In this document: positions 31,434 to 42,700 of the stretch, in pieces
Numbering within the stretch: the first letter of the stretch is position 1
How the letters are laid out: each line of letters starts with the position of its first letter
Assembly: GCA_022570795.1 (NCBI GenBank)
Contig: JAKUDP010000002.1
Location: forward strand, 2,604,001-2,668,000
Direction: 5' to 3'
Length of the DNA stretch: 64,000 nt
From: Sphaerulina vaccinii
Taxonomy: Eukaryota; Ascomycota; Dothideomycetes; Mycosphaerellales; Mycosphaerellaceae
Position numbers and translations under genes: made by a program
Notes under the pieces: model-generated
Seen by the model: only the letters and a program-made list of their open reading frames with translations
Told to the model about the DNA's origin: nothing
Databases searched by the model: none

Positions 31434-32063
31434 ATGGTCCGCTCCCGCACAAACATCGACACAACACCCATAACCCTCCCAGCCGACAGCTTAACTCCCC
31501 CTTCAACCTTCACAGATGGCCTCCCACTCCCTCAAATGATGGTCTTCGACCTAGACTACACCCTATGGCCATTCTGGGTAGACACCCACATCTCTTCTCC
31601 CTTAAAAGGCACAAAAGACGGCTTGATCGTAACAGACGCCTACGGAGAGAAATGCGGCTTCTACAACGACGTCTCTTCAATCCTCCACAACATCAAAAAA
31701 CACAACATCGTATTAGGAGCAGCGAGTCGAACTTCCGCGCCCCGTTTAGCGAGGAGGATGTTAGAGCTATTGAGAGTACCTTCTCATGATCAAGATGAAG
31801 GTGGAGCGAGTAAAATGGCGATTCAGATGTTTGATCATTTGGAGATCTATCCAGGAGATAAGAGGAAGCATTTTCGAGAGTTGCAGAAGTCGACAGATTT
31901 GCCGTTTGAGGAAATGCTGTTCTTTGACGATGAGTCGAGGAATAAGAATGTTGAGGAACTGGGCGTTGTGATGCAATTAGTGAGAGATGGTGTCACGAGG
32001 GCGGAAATTGATAGGGGAGTTGAGGCGTGGAGGAAGAATCATGGGAGGATGGAGAAGGAGTGA
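31434..32063 (+). CDS. Magnesium-dependent phosphatase 1 (MDP-1), HAD family
   Basis: Single exon, 209 residues. HAD motif I is [14 protein letters not shown], with both catalytic aspartates and the W-F-W-D pattern typical of MDP-1. Motif II is [13 protein letters not shown], the conserved lysine is probably in YPGDKRKHF, and the acidic motif is [14 protein letters not shown]-1 enzymes dephosphorylate protein tyrosine or sugar/fructosamine phosphates and may act in glycation repair. The ATG at 31434 gives a normal length, but the Ser/Thr/Pro-rich leader could extend upstream if a 5' intron exists. Confidence 0.88.
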   Translation: MVRSRTNIDTTPITLPADSLTPPSTFTDGLPLPQMMVFDLDYTLWPFWVDTHISSPLKGTKDGLIVTDAYGEKCGFYNDVSSILHNIKKHNIVLGAASRTSAPRLARRMLELLRVPSHDQDEGGASKMAIQMFDHLEIYPGDKRKHFRELQKSTDLPFEEMLFFDDESRNKNVEELGVVMQLVRDGVTRAEIDRGVEAWRKNHGRMEKE

Positions 32064-32575
32064 TTGTGCATTGACTTCAGCGAAGGCGTTCTGGAGAGAT
32101 GGAGATATACCCATTATGAGTCGGAAGAAGAAGTAGCATAGAAGAAACATCATCTTTACATTATATCAATCAAAACGCTACCCATGGTATCCTTTTGGTC
32201 GTTCATGCTGGTAAACAAACTATCATCCCTGCTCGAATCGTAAAAGATGAAGCAATCCTTCAACCAAGTAAGTGTACACCGCAGTGCTAAAGATACAGAC
32301 TCCTGGAATGCCGTCGTCCTACTCGGTCGTCTTTCGTCAATATGGTTCCAGTACCATGTAATACAAAGTCCCTAGAAAAGCAAGACTACCCGTCTGATGC
32401 GCCGATAAAGCTACGCTGGTGAAAGTGACTCCTATTTCCTTCTCAAAAGTGTGTGGTTCGTGAATGCCAGTGTGTAAATGCATCTGTGTGCAATGTTGCT
32501 CGGCCAATCGTAGTAAAGAGTCAATCATGCTGCCTGCGGGAAAAGATTCGGCAAGGTCCATTGCCAGTCAAACCC
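32064..32575. other. Convergent intergenic region
   Basis: Holds the 3' ends of MDP-1 (plus) and the Cdc4-like gene (minus). Short frames only. Confidence 0.4.
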
Positions 32576-35500
32576 CTAAGCAGCTGCAGCATCCTCGTCA
32601 TGAACAGATCCAGTGGTGTCGACGTCGACATCCGCAACCTCCCTTCCGCGTGCGTCGACGACGACACGGCGACCGCGTTGTTCGGTAGTGGCTCCATCTC
32701 GTGCTGCACCAAAGTCGAGAACCTGTGAAGTTATTAGTGATGATCAACAGGAAGACAATTATACGACTAACCTCAATATACGTCAGCGAGTTGCGCTGCA
32801 CAGCGGCAACGCAACGACGCTCGTCAAATCTCACCTGCCACACGCCGCTGAGGTCCGTGAGCAAGTCACGAACACATTCGCCGTTCTTAACGTTCCACAT
32901 CTTCAACGTGCGGTCGGATCCAGATATGACTTTCTGCCCATCATGCTGAAAACAGGTAATCGCTCCAGTATGTGCTGATAACGTAGCCTTGCAGGCACCA
33001 TTCTCTGGGTCCCAGATGCGCAGCGTACTGTCGGCAGCAGCAGACACCAGGCGATCATCACTAAGGTCAAGCAGACCAACAAGTGAAGTGTGCCCCTCCA
33101 GATTGAAGAGACACGCTCCGCTCACGAGATCCCAAACCTTGACGAGGTTATCCATCGAGCCAGAGATGCAACGATTGCGAGCATGATCAAGAACCACACT
33201 GTACACTTTCTGCGTATGGCCTTGCAGGCGGTGAACTAGATCGCCATTGGAGATCTTCCATACGCGGACCGTGCAGTCATAAGATCCAGAAACCAGAGTA
33301 TCTCCATGAGCTGCAATGGCACGTACCGAGTTATGGTGTCCCGACAACGTTCGGAGAAAGTATGGATTGTCGTGATCGTTGGCTGGTGGCCCAGTATGGA
33401 ACACTCCGCGGTCGTTGGGCTTCGGAAGCTTCCACACACGAAGTGTCGAATCGCGCGAGCCAGTTATGATCAGAGGCTCCTTGGGAAAGATGACAGGTGT
33501 GCCATCTGGTTCCGTATCGATCTGAACAGGCTGCAGGATCACCAAGCAGCGGACAGTCGACGTATGACCCTGAAATACTTGCAAACACCGACCGCTCTTG
33601 ATGTCCCACACTCTCACACTGCGATCTGTGGAGCCGGAAACCAGAATGTCGCCATCGTATTGCAATGCCCAGACACCGCCTTCGTGTCCTTCGAGGCGAG
33701 TGCGAAGTGCGCCTGTCTTGGTGTCATAAACGTTGATCTTAGTATCGTCACTACCAGTCAAGATCTTGTCACTGTCAAACAAGAGGCAGGTAACCACATG
33801 TCGATGGTGTGCTCGGAATGCAAGGTGTTTCGGCTGAGCCTCTTCATTCATCCACGCTTTGCGAATGAGATAATGGCGCTGATACAACGACTTGAACAGA
33901 TGCATATTGCGCAGACTGTCGATGCCGATGGACGGCTGTGGCACAGCTTGTGTGGCTGCATGCGCAAAGGCGTTGGCGCCCTTGGCAGTCCCGAGGAGCT
34001 TCAGCCACTTACTGTTAGGCGTCGCCGTGGGCTTCGTGATTGACGACGAGGCGTGCAAAGGACGGCGCTTGCTCTTCTTCGAGCTGGATGGCTTCACCAC
34101 CTTCTTCTTTCTGTCACGTGAAGTAACAGTGGACGACGCAGTGAGTTCGTCTTCGCTGGCCATCTCTTCGCAAGGCTCAGGAGACATTGCCTGCGGTTTG
34201 CTGAGATCCTGCTCATATCCCTGCTCGCCTGGATGCTGCCAACCCCATCCCTCTCGTACTGCCCTTGCAATCTCGCCACTGGGTAAGGTGTAGCCGTCAC
34301 GCTCAAGCAGGTCCTTCCATGCTTTCTCATCGGAATTGATGAGCTTTCTCCAACGTCTCGAAACTTGAGCCGCACGGCACATGCTGCGTGCATCAAGGAA
34401 CCGAGTGATGTTCAAGCCCAGCTCGTCTGGTAGGATGTTGAAAGGGTCGCACTTAAGGGCAGGGTTGACAACAGTAGCAACCATCTGCAACGTAGGCTTG
34501 GCACATCGGCGAAGGAGTTGATAGATCAGGTAAGTCTGCATGGACTCTGGCATGCTATCGAATGCATCAACCATGGTAGGTATGTCCATGATCGTGGGAC
34601 CGGCAGGTGCGGACCGCGACTGGGTGCCATGGGATGTTTCCGAAGACCGCTTTGATGATTGGGACTCGAATGACTCCGCGCTATGCGTCTTACTATCATC
34701 GTCGAGGTCAAGGCCGGATACCACACTTGCGTTCTCCTCGTTATGGTCTCCAAAAGAGAGGTCGAAGGCGTTCTGCCGTGAAGCCAGATTCGCTGCTGCC
34801 GTGATAGGAGACAGGCTGGGACTTGGCAAACTTGCATCCTGCTGTGCGTTTGTCAAGATGCCTGGCAATGTAGGTCTCTCGCGTGGGGCAGGCATGAGAT
34901 CTGTGTCTGCTATGGGCGGCGTGGCAGCGTCAGCTTGCTGGTTTGCCCAACTTGCCGCACTCTGTCCGAGCTTGTGTATCTTCTTCGACGAGTACTGATT
35001 TCCCACACTCAACTCAGAATCGTCCTCATCTTGATCCTCGCTGTCCGCCATTTGTGTGTCTTGACTGTCATCCTGTAACTCTTGCACTCGTGAGTGCGAG
35101 GGCTTGCCACCTGCCTTTCTCTTGCTATGCCCCAATCGACTCGATACTGCTCTCGGTAGGGCCCCAACCACATCGGTGTCTGGCGTGACTGGTGAAGGGT
35201 GTGAAGGATTGCGTAGTGGCTGGGCCGATCTTGCAGCGCTTCGCTCGTTAAGTGAAGGCTGCTCGGCTAGTTCGGAGTATGATCGATGCAGTGATGAGCG
35301 CTGCTTCTTGGTCTTTCTCTGCAAGCTAGCCAGCTCCGCAGCCTCTGCTATAGACACCGGAGTGGCACTTCGCTTCAGTGAATTCGTGGCCGGCCTTGCA
35401 CCTGGCGCTTTGTTGCTCTGCTGCGGCATGTGAAGAGCACGCTCAGGCGTCTCGTAGCCGTCGTGGCGTTCTTCATGCCATATTGAGCCATTGCTCTTTT

Positions 35501-35954
35501 GGATCTTGGCCTGAAGCTCACGATACCTCTGCATGGTCTCTGCTGGATCTTCTGACTCGTGGAAGACGGTGGGCTTGCCATTTACGTCGAAGCAGAATCT
35601 CTTGATTGAGTTCGGTGTCGGGGAGAACGCAAGTGGGTACTGCTTAGGATCACGTTCATACAGGTCCTTGGGCGGCTTCATGATTAGAGGAGGAAGAGAG
35701 ACCGTTGTGGTAGTCGTGACTGTGGTCACTGTCTGCTGGGTAGCAGGTCCAAATGACATCTGAGCCATAGTCGAGTGCTCGGGCGGCATCGTAGCTATAG
35801 TTGTAGTAGTAGTAGTATGCTCTCGATTGTTTCTGTGGCTGGCCATGTCGTCCTCGGTGGGTGATGCTGGAGCGGTCGACAGCACAGCTTCAGGAGGGTA
35901 TGAGGTCCGGGACTTGTCGTGTAGTCCCAGGCCAATGTGTCGTGTAGTCTCCAT
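32576..35954 (-). CDS. CDC4: Cdc4/FBXW7-type F-box and WD40 protein, SCF substrate receptor
   Basis: Exons 32772–35954 and 32576–32722 with a 49-bp intron (GTTAGT…TCACAG) give 1109 residues. Residues 1–500 are low in complexity, with a Thr run, basic patches (KRKAGGK) and acidic patches (SEDQDEDDSE). An F-box lies at ~502–550 (DPFNILPDELGLNITRFLDA). The WD40 propeller (~705–1060) includes HHRHVVTCLLFDSDKILTG, GSYDCTVRVWKISNGDLVHR and GSMDNLVKVWDLVSGACLF. This is the Cdc4/Pop1/FBXW7 architecture; in SCF it recruits phosphorylated cell-cycle or transcription proteins for ubiquitination. After the intron comes an unusual acidic tail (VDVDTTGSVHDEDAAAA). Reading through the intron would give a wrong basic tail. 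MET30/sconB is less likely, because the F-box to WD40 spacing is long. Confidence 0.88.
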
Positions 35955-36913
35955 GTCTCTTTGTTGGTCGTGCTCGTGCCCGATGTTTCGAGGTCGCGTT
36001 CGCCGTCGTCACGCGGGCGTGATAGTCGCCGTTGGCAGGGCCCACGCAGTCGGCAACGCTTCTGCTTCGACGAGTTTGCTGTCGTGACCTCGTGCTTCCC
36101 GGATCCTCTCGTGATCTCCAAGCTCTTTCACGTATGTGCCTGCCCGATGGCTATATGTGGCATCGGAGTGAATGAGGTAAGTGTGCCCGTTCGTGGCCTC
36201 CCAAAACACAGCACGCCGTTCCTGCTGCTATGGAGTCTCCTGAGGGGCGGTGTCAGTGGCCATGAGTTCCAGTGTGTGGTGAACTACATGTGCTTGAGTC
36301 GGGATGTTTCTGTTTCTGGTTCTGTTTCCCACACGGTGGAGAGAGAGGGTACTAGGGTACCAAGAGGAGGACATCATGCCAAGTCTCAGTACAAAGGGTT
36401 GCTCTCGGTGGCGGGCAGCACGCCTCACTTATAAACATGGACTATCTTGCATCTTTGCTATTGGTCTTCACTTTCCACTATATGCTTGCATAGCGTGTCA
36501 ATACGGTGGATGTACGCCTTATCAATCTGCTGCCTCAATCACGACCTGTTCTTTGACGCGCTCGAACATTGCCGCCGCCTCTGAACCTTAGCTTCCACCG
36601 TGATGAGCCTCAAGATTACTACATACAGAAAGGATGCATGACTTTCGGCTGGCTGCACAAAGTTGCCGAGACACTCATATGCTGATATTCCGAGTTCTGC
36701 CCACAACAGCCCATCCGAACTCGTACGTTCGGTATTGAAGCTGACCAAAGGCATCATCGTCATCGTCACTGTGGCTGGAGACGAAGCTGGTTGTCTGTAG
36801 CAGGATTTGAATGCCCATTCCCAAGACGACTGCCAACATCCTTGTTCTTCCATCCAAGACCTTTCCATTTAGATCATAGACCGCCAAAGGAAGGGGTGTT
36901 TCGTGTTGAGCAC
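35955..36913. other. Upstream region of the Cdc4-like gene
   Basis: Contains the Cdc4-like promoter. A minus-strand frame at 36675–36887 (VYDLNGKVLDGRTRMLAVVL, then FVSSHSDDDDDAFGQLQYRT) is protein-like with one hydrophobic helix. It might be a last exon of the next minus-strand gene, but no splice pair could be fixed. Confidence 0.35.
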
Positions 36914-37915
36914 CTAGCAGCCCGCATATCCTTCAATCATCAGGCGCTTGTATGCTTCAATCATCAGGCCCAACAAGCACAGCATGTCCACAACGGGCGG
37001 CCTTCCTTCAGTAGAGTCATCAACCAATACCTCCCCCACAAGTTCGTCCTGTAGATCACCATATAGGTCCATCATGATATCCAATAGCTGGCGAGGGTAG
37101 TCTTCCGCCTGCGATTCAGCTTCTATCAACAGCTTAACGACCTCGACGTTGTCTCGGCTGAACGCCGAATTGAAGATTGCGCTCGGGTTGTGTATCTCGT
37201 GGCATGGTGGCGGAGAAGTTGGCGGAGAGTAATAGTCCGGATTGTTTGTCTCTGAGCTCGCGAATTTTGGGTCCGTCTCGTAGTCGGGAGTTTGCTGACC
37301 GTAGTCGTGCGAGCAGAATGGAGCGGACATGGTGTGAAAAGCGACCACGTGAAGGTTGTCTCCGTCTAAGGCTTGATTGTAGATTCCACTCGGGTTGTGC
37401 GTCTCGTGGCCTGGTGGCGGAATGGTCGGCAGAAAGGTGTAGTCAGCGTCGTGTTTCTGTTTCCTCAGCTGCGGGCTTCAACAAAGCTCGTCCGAAGCTC
37501 GCATACACTTCTCCAACTTCGTGACCGCCTTCTCCAATTTGATTACATCCTCTTGAACCCGTCCGACAAAGTCCTCGACCATTCCAAGGTCCGCAAAGCT
37601 CGCCATATAGTCTCCTTCAAGCTTGCTACCAAGCAAAGCCAATATACCACTCCACATCGTGTCAGAGTACTTCTTGCAACTTGAAAACTCGCCGAGATGC
37701 TCTGAGACTTGTTTGCTGATCTTGTTGCTGGCACGAATGTGCCGAGGAAGACGCTGATAGCGCAGGAAAAGGAGGTGATGCTGAGTGCAGGTCTTGTGGT
37801 AAGATCTGCGAACCTCGACATGCCACTCACGCATGGTCATTTCGTCCTCGTCGAAATAGGAGGAAATTGCTTGCCTAGGAACAGGGCCATCTGCTTCGAC
37901 AGAAGCGATGTCCAT
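36914..37915 (-). CDS. Unknown protein with coiled coil and internal duplication
   Basis: Two open stretches in one frame are separated by TGA at 37478–37480. An in-phase 96-bp intron (37411–37506; donor GTATGC, branch GCTGAC, acceptor CCACCAG) would remove the stop and give a 301-residue protein. Without it, the first product ends after 145 residues. Part 1 is helical and charged (DFVGRVQEDVIKLEKAVTK). Part 2 contains two related units, HETHNPSGIYNQALDGDN and HEIHNPSAIFNSAFSRDN. The duplication extends upstream into the putative intron (DYTFLPTIPPP against DYYSPPTSPPP), which suggests that this DNA was once coding. No family recognised. Confidence 0.5.
37176..37444 (-). repeat. Diverged tandem duplication, about 208 bp apart
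   Basis: Segments at about 37176–37237 and 37383–37444 are roughly 75% identical (core gctcgggttgtgyrtctcg and ggtggcgga). Both encode HNPS-type peptide units on the minus strand. Confidence 0.7.
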
Positions 37916-38132
37916 CGTGCCTGATTTACTCCGGGAAGAACTTGTATACCTTGTCGCCTTGATATGTTTCAGACTGATCTTGGTGAACGGTGATAGTTCA
38001 TATCAAGAAGGCACTCGTTGACACGAGCAATATCAAGATGCAGTCTGCTTGTTGGACCAGGTGAATTAAATGGGTACACCATTCACTTAGGGCACAACGC
38101 TCGACATACACCGACTCCTTCGCCTTCATGAA
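37916..38132. other. Spacer between unknown gene and Zn2Cys6 gene
   Basis: No coding signal. It holds the upstream region of the 37.9-kb gene and the terminator region of the regulator. Confidence 0.4.
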
Positions 38133-39368
38133 TTACTCGCTTGAGTATATGTGACTGCGTGGCCAGTCCACCCACTTCATCCTGCTTTCTGACAGCTGCG
38201 ACAGAACGCCGTCCAAAGTCCATTTGGCCCAACCTCTCAGCCACCAGGAATACTCGACTTGTCTAAGTAAGACCGCATAGTAAGCCAAGAGTACGAGTGC
38301 CGTCTGGTCTCTGGCGTAAAGCAAGTCCACAAATTCTGAATTTACACTCGCTAGCCAAGACATAGTCACGCTGCCAGGCTCTCTTTCGTCATGCAAGTGA
38401 CGCCGGACGACCAAGAAAATGGTATTCAACTCCTCGAGTGCGTCCAGATAAATCGCTTTAGCATTCGGCTCAACACTCTGTTCGATAAGATCTTCGAGCT
38501 GCATCACTTCAGTTCTAGCAGTCTTGTCGACACCCTCTCTGGACACTCCCAACAAGATAGGAGCAACCTCAGAAGCGGTGAGTCTCTCCCAGTTCGGTTC
38601 AATAGTGGCTCGTAGTCCTCGTATCAGTCTTGTCGAATCGCAAAGTGCTGCAACCGGATCCTCTGGAGGGTTGAGTTGTGCCATACCTAAGAAGTGTAAG
38701 TGCAGAATGCCTACAAGCAAGAGTCTACAAGTCAGCAGTTGTCTCAGATGGTTGACTTATGCACATTATTTACGTACCAGAAACAGCAAAGACTGGCGCA
38801 CATGTCGCTGGATCTGGGCGTCGAATGGCATCCATATAAGCACTAATGGCGATTCTGTAGTGTTCCGATGATTGGAGCAGTAGTTCCTTTCGTTCTGAAG
38901 GTAGGACTACTGCTTTGTGAAGTGCAGCTACTGCTAAGATACCTCGAAGAAGATATGGATGACTGAACCCCAGCTCGGGTAGAGTTGTTTGCATGACATA
39001 GAGACTAGTCTTTGAGGCACATGTCGATGAGGTGTTGAGCGTCCAGAAGTGGAGGAGTTTCAAGTCGGGTATCGAGAGCTCGAGAGAGTAATTCGTGGGC
39101 GCGGTGGCGTTATTGGGAGTGGCAGGTGTGCTGGCGTTCGATGAGCCAGGATCTTCTGATTGTCCTGCTGTTGCGAACTCGCAGTCGATATCTAATCGGG
39201 TGCCTGTTTGGACAAGTTCAGGCGGCGCATTGACATGGACATGCTGGGAGGATGTTACTTACATGGCGAGCAGCGAGGTCTGATCTCGTCACACTTCACG
39301 TGCCGCCGCTTACAGGAGAGGCAGCCCCGACGTGACTTGGTGTGCGTTTTTCGTGCCATTGATGACAT
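38133..39368 (-). CDS. Zn2Cys6 transcription factor, Upc2-like group
   Basis: Exons 39263–39368, 38778–39203 and 38133–38710, with introns of 59 and 67 bp, give 369 residues. The zinc cluster is at residues ~14–43: GCLSCKRRHVKCDEIRPRC, then SPC before the first intron and TRLDIDC after it. Splicing is therefore needed to complete all six cysteines (spacing 2-6-6-2-6). A Fungal_trans_2-type middle region follows: LSIPDLKLLHFWTLNTSSTC and LPELGFSHPYLLRGILAVAA. The KSRRGCLSCKRRHVKCDE style and size resemble sterol-uptake (Upc2) type regulators and many uncharacterised relatives. The target is unknown. It is not close enough to the 46–57 kb metabolic genes to be called their regulator. Confidence 0.85.
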
Positions 39369-40275
39369 TCGGAAAGGATGAGAAGGAAGAAGGGGTGAAA
39401 GCGACGGAGACGAGATAAACGACCAGTTTCCGATTGGGCAGGCACGATGCGGCTTGGCTGTCAAAAGTGCCCTTGCACACCCCACAGTCGTCTCTGTTAG
39501 ACAAACACCTACATAATGAGGTAGATCAGCAAGGACCGACGAGTGATGAGATGGTCAGAGAGGTCTTGACGAGAACATATGCGGCGGCGACGACAACGCT
39601 TTTGACTCGATCACAGCACGATCAACTTATCATTGACGCGTCTATCGTCGGCGCAACAACAACACGATCCCGCCTAACCTCAACGTAGGGCCATATCACC
39701 ACAATGGAGTGACCCAAATTCGGCACGAGAAGGGGTTGACTGGATAGCGACATGGTCCCTGGCGGAGGTTCTATGGCTGCTCCATCATCTACCAGCGGTT
39801 TTCTCCACGGTACAGTCCGGCCGTCTCGAACTCCTGCAGCCCTTCGCCGAAAAAGCATTGAAGGCGATCAGACGACCGCGGCTGCTTGAAGCTCCATGGC
39901 CCACTACGTGGTCTTTCGACGCTGCTGCAGGAACCATACCTCATGGCGGCGACAGTGCTATTTCCGACAAATCCGTGATACCAAGCCGACAAAAGATCCT
40001 GCTTGACTTTATGGATAGGAATACTTGACTGACTACCACGAGCTAGCATACTACCAAAGGATACGGAACACAATGTATGCGGAGCTTTCGAGTCAACCGG
40101 AACATCTGCACCATGCCAAGCTACGTCGAGGCCTCGAGTCTGTCGGGAGCTACAGTGTGGTCTCACAGACTGTTATAAAGATAAAGGCTACCCGCAATCT
40201 TTGCTAGTCTGTTCGACCCTTCCAATACTCTTTGGACTCTTTGCCCAGACACTGTTGCCATAATCAGCAGACGCT
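39369..40275. other. Intergenic region
   Basis: Contains the zinc-cluster gene promoter. Several frames of about 80–125 codons overlap on both strands, and none is credible. Confidence 0.4.
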
Positions 40276-40885
40276 CTAGCAACACACGCCACAAGATCTC
40301 ACCCTAGCGATATCGCTCTCTCCTTCTGCACGACCTCCTCGACTCTTCTTCGAAGAGGCTTTGCTGACAGCAGCTTTGAAGGCCTCATCCATCAGCACTT
40401 TATCGAAGTCGACTTCGGGATTCTGCTTTCGGCACTTATCCGCAAACCCGGAATATGTAGTGTACTTCCATGCATTACCGTTAGGACTGCCCCCGTTTCT
40501 GGACGCCTTGTGAGAGTCGCCGACCCTGGGCAAGGTCAAGTTTGCAACTCCTGTGCCGGAAATACCATTAGATGCCTTCCAAGTTTCCCATATTTCCTTG
40601 ACTTGTGCTGACCTGATCTAGCACCGGTTGGTAAATGAGTGGTAGAAGGCAGTGCTTGTATCTCACCTCACTGAGATACACCTGAAGGCGGCTATCCTGT
40701 GCCTCTTGCCGTACGAGACGCTCGTAGGTGCTGTCAATGATGGGTTTGCCTAACTGGACGAGTACCTGCTTGTTCTCTGGTGCATTGACCACATGGTGCA
40801 TGAATTGTTTGTATGAGGGCGGCGACACGAGTGTAGGGACTTTTGGCAAGATCTGGCCGGCGACCTTAGACGCGTTTTTGGACAT
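40276..40885 (-). CDS. Hypothetical protein, 181 residues
   Basis: Exons 40672–40885 and 40276–40607. The intron (40608–40671, GTGAGG…GTCAG) restores a continuous helix: SRLQVYL-T-QVKEIWETWKAS. Reading through the intron ends after 105 codons. The N-terminus reads VAGQILPKVPTLVSPPSYKQ. The C-terminal part is polar and lysine-rich (KASSKKSRGGRAEGE) and ends in CGVCC. Another small intron near the end is possible (GTGAGA after DIAR). No domain recognised. Confidence 0.55.
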
Positions 40886-41154
40886 GGTATCATTGGTATA
40901 TGTTCGAATGTGGACGATCTCCGTGTTCGACCTTTTATATCGAAAGTGACATCCCTGCCTCTCCAGGGATCCACTCCACTGGGCCCCGCTTGTGTAACGC
41001 TAGCAGGCAGCACTGGCAGATAACGTATGACAACAAATTATAGGACAAGCAGTACATCAAGTTGACGAATCATCGCTGATGGTACGTCCATACGATGGAA
41101 TGGGGCATGCCCCACAGCCTCGATGCAGCGATGCTCAACCTACTTGCATGATCT

Positions 41155-42443
41155 TCAGGAAAGTCCTGTGTAGTGTCGGCCATAATTCCCATGTACAGCG
41201 TAGCATATCTACTTACCGACAGGGTGCAAAGTTCCCTGTATAGGAGAGTCTGGATCGGAATTGTCGACGAACGTTGGACCACTAATGACAAGATGATCAG
41301 CAGCTTCTCAGACTGCATGAACAGGACGGAATATTCTTACCATGCCACCACATAAGTCCCATCCTCAACACCACTCAAATGACTCAAAGTGCTATTACAA
41401 CCTGTGATGTACCATTGGCACAGAACTGAGAGATTCAGAGGTCAGCGATTTGGTGGAACTTTTGATGGCGAAGTGAAAGGTCGTGCCGAGATCGGCGCTC
41501 ACTGGACAAAGAAGTCTATTTATCCAAATACAGCGATACCACGACTGAGTCTGACCGAACACATCGCAGGATAGCGGCGGCCATTCGTGACATTGCTGAC
41601 CACATCGAAGAACTCATCGTATTCAGGTTCAGCAGCTGAAGTTCCATTGAGCGTGCGGTTATTGGCGTCCAGAGGAGTTTCTGCATCAATCTCGACGGAA
41701 GGTATACCGCTGAAACGACTATCTCCGAACATTTGAACTTGATTGACTTGGGTGGTATAGGTCTGGTCGACATTGAAGACACAACCGCCAGTACTCTGTC
41801 GTTTGGCCAGTCCGTCACCTAGAGAATGTATGATCGTAGCATGAGTAGGTCCGACGAAAAGGAAGCCGATGAGGAGAGTCAAGACGACCCAGCTTATCTT
41901 GGGCGTGGCACTTCGGTACGAGGATGATCTCAGTGTCTCTGTATTGTTCGACATCAAAGCACCTTGGCAGAAGGGAATGTTTTGAGGACTGTTGAAAGAT
42001 GAACCCGCGCCACCAGTGACTTGGCTAACGCACATCGCCCAGTCGCCTATGGATGCATTGGATTCGCAGTAGTGCCAGCACTGATAGTTCCGGACTTCTG
42101 TGGTGCAGCACTGCTCAGCCACTGTACGATTGTTGTGTAGGCCACATATCCTGGTGCCAGTAGTGTTAGCCATGATGGGGGTGATCAGCTCTTGAGAACA
42201 GTCCCAAGGGGAACCTTCGAGGGGCCAGATTATTTGTGCATCGCTGTAGTCGGCGGTCATGTTCGCCATGCTGGGTAAGATCTGATTCAGAGTAGCGCTA
42301 CTGTGTCGGGCAGCGTGGTGCATGAGATGAGTACGTGGTTTGACAGGAGCTGAATCGAAGAGGTGCGGCATGTCTGCTGTACATAGATATGCATCATCCG
42401 AGCGTAGCCCTAATGATGCACTGGTGTACGATGGTCTGAACAC
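41155..42443 (-). CDS. Cys-rich membrane protein with dibasic (Kex2-like) site
   Basis: Exons 41540–42443, 41341–41425, 41217–41281 and 41155–41165; introns of 114, 59 and 51 bp with good donors. Product 354 residues from the first ATG. Residues ~78–165 are rich in Cys and N-glycosylation sequons (TRICGLHNNRTVAEQCCTTE). A membrane helix follows (ISWVVLTLLIGFLFVGPTHA), then a dibasic site (GLAKR before QSTGGCVF). The C-terminal domain has further Cys and sequons (VLCQWYITGCNSTLSHLSG). If translation starts instead at the ATG at 41954 (MSNNTETLRSS), the helix becomes a signal peptide or anchor and the KR a propeptide cleavage site, as in many small secreted fungal proteins. Family not recognised. 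The last short exon is the least certain. Confidence 0.55.
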
Positions 42444-42513
42444 ACAGGGATCGGCACCAGATCGTGCCTAACGTAGAACATGCTTCTGCAGCTTCGTCAA
42501 CACCAAGCCGCCA

Positions 42514-42606
42514 AGCTTCCTTCGTGAAGATATGGCATTGCATATCCGATATATGCACCCAGGCTTCGAAGGAGGTGCATGTGCCCAGCTTCCTTCGTCA
42601 AGATAT
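42514..42606 (+). repeat. Pair of 20-bp near-identical direct repeats
   Basis: AGCTTCCTTCGTGAAGATAT at 42514–42533 recurs at 42587–42606 with one change (G to C). It lies between the Cys-rich gene and the decayed DUF6604 copy. Origin unknown. Confidence 0.85.
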
Positions 42607-42700
42607 CATCTTGTTCACTTGCATGAGGACATCCAATAGATCCAATACCGTTGAGACATTGGTGTAGCTCCTGCTGTGCTGCATAGCCCGATTTGATGGC

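Noticed and set aside
37478..37915. Separate 145-residue gene
   Set aside because: Same frame as the downstream ORF and a good in-phase intron can join them; treated as one gene with an alternative.
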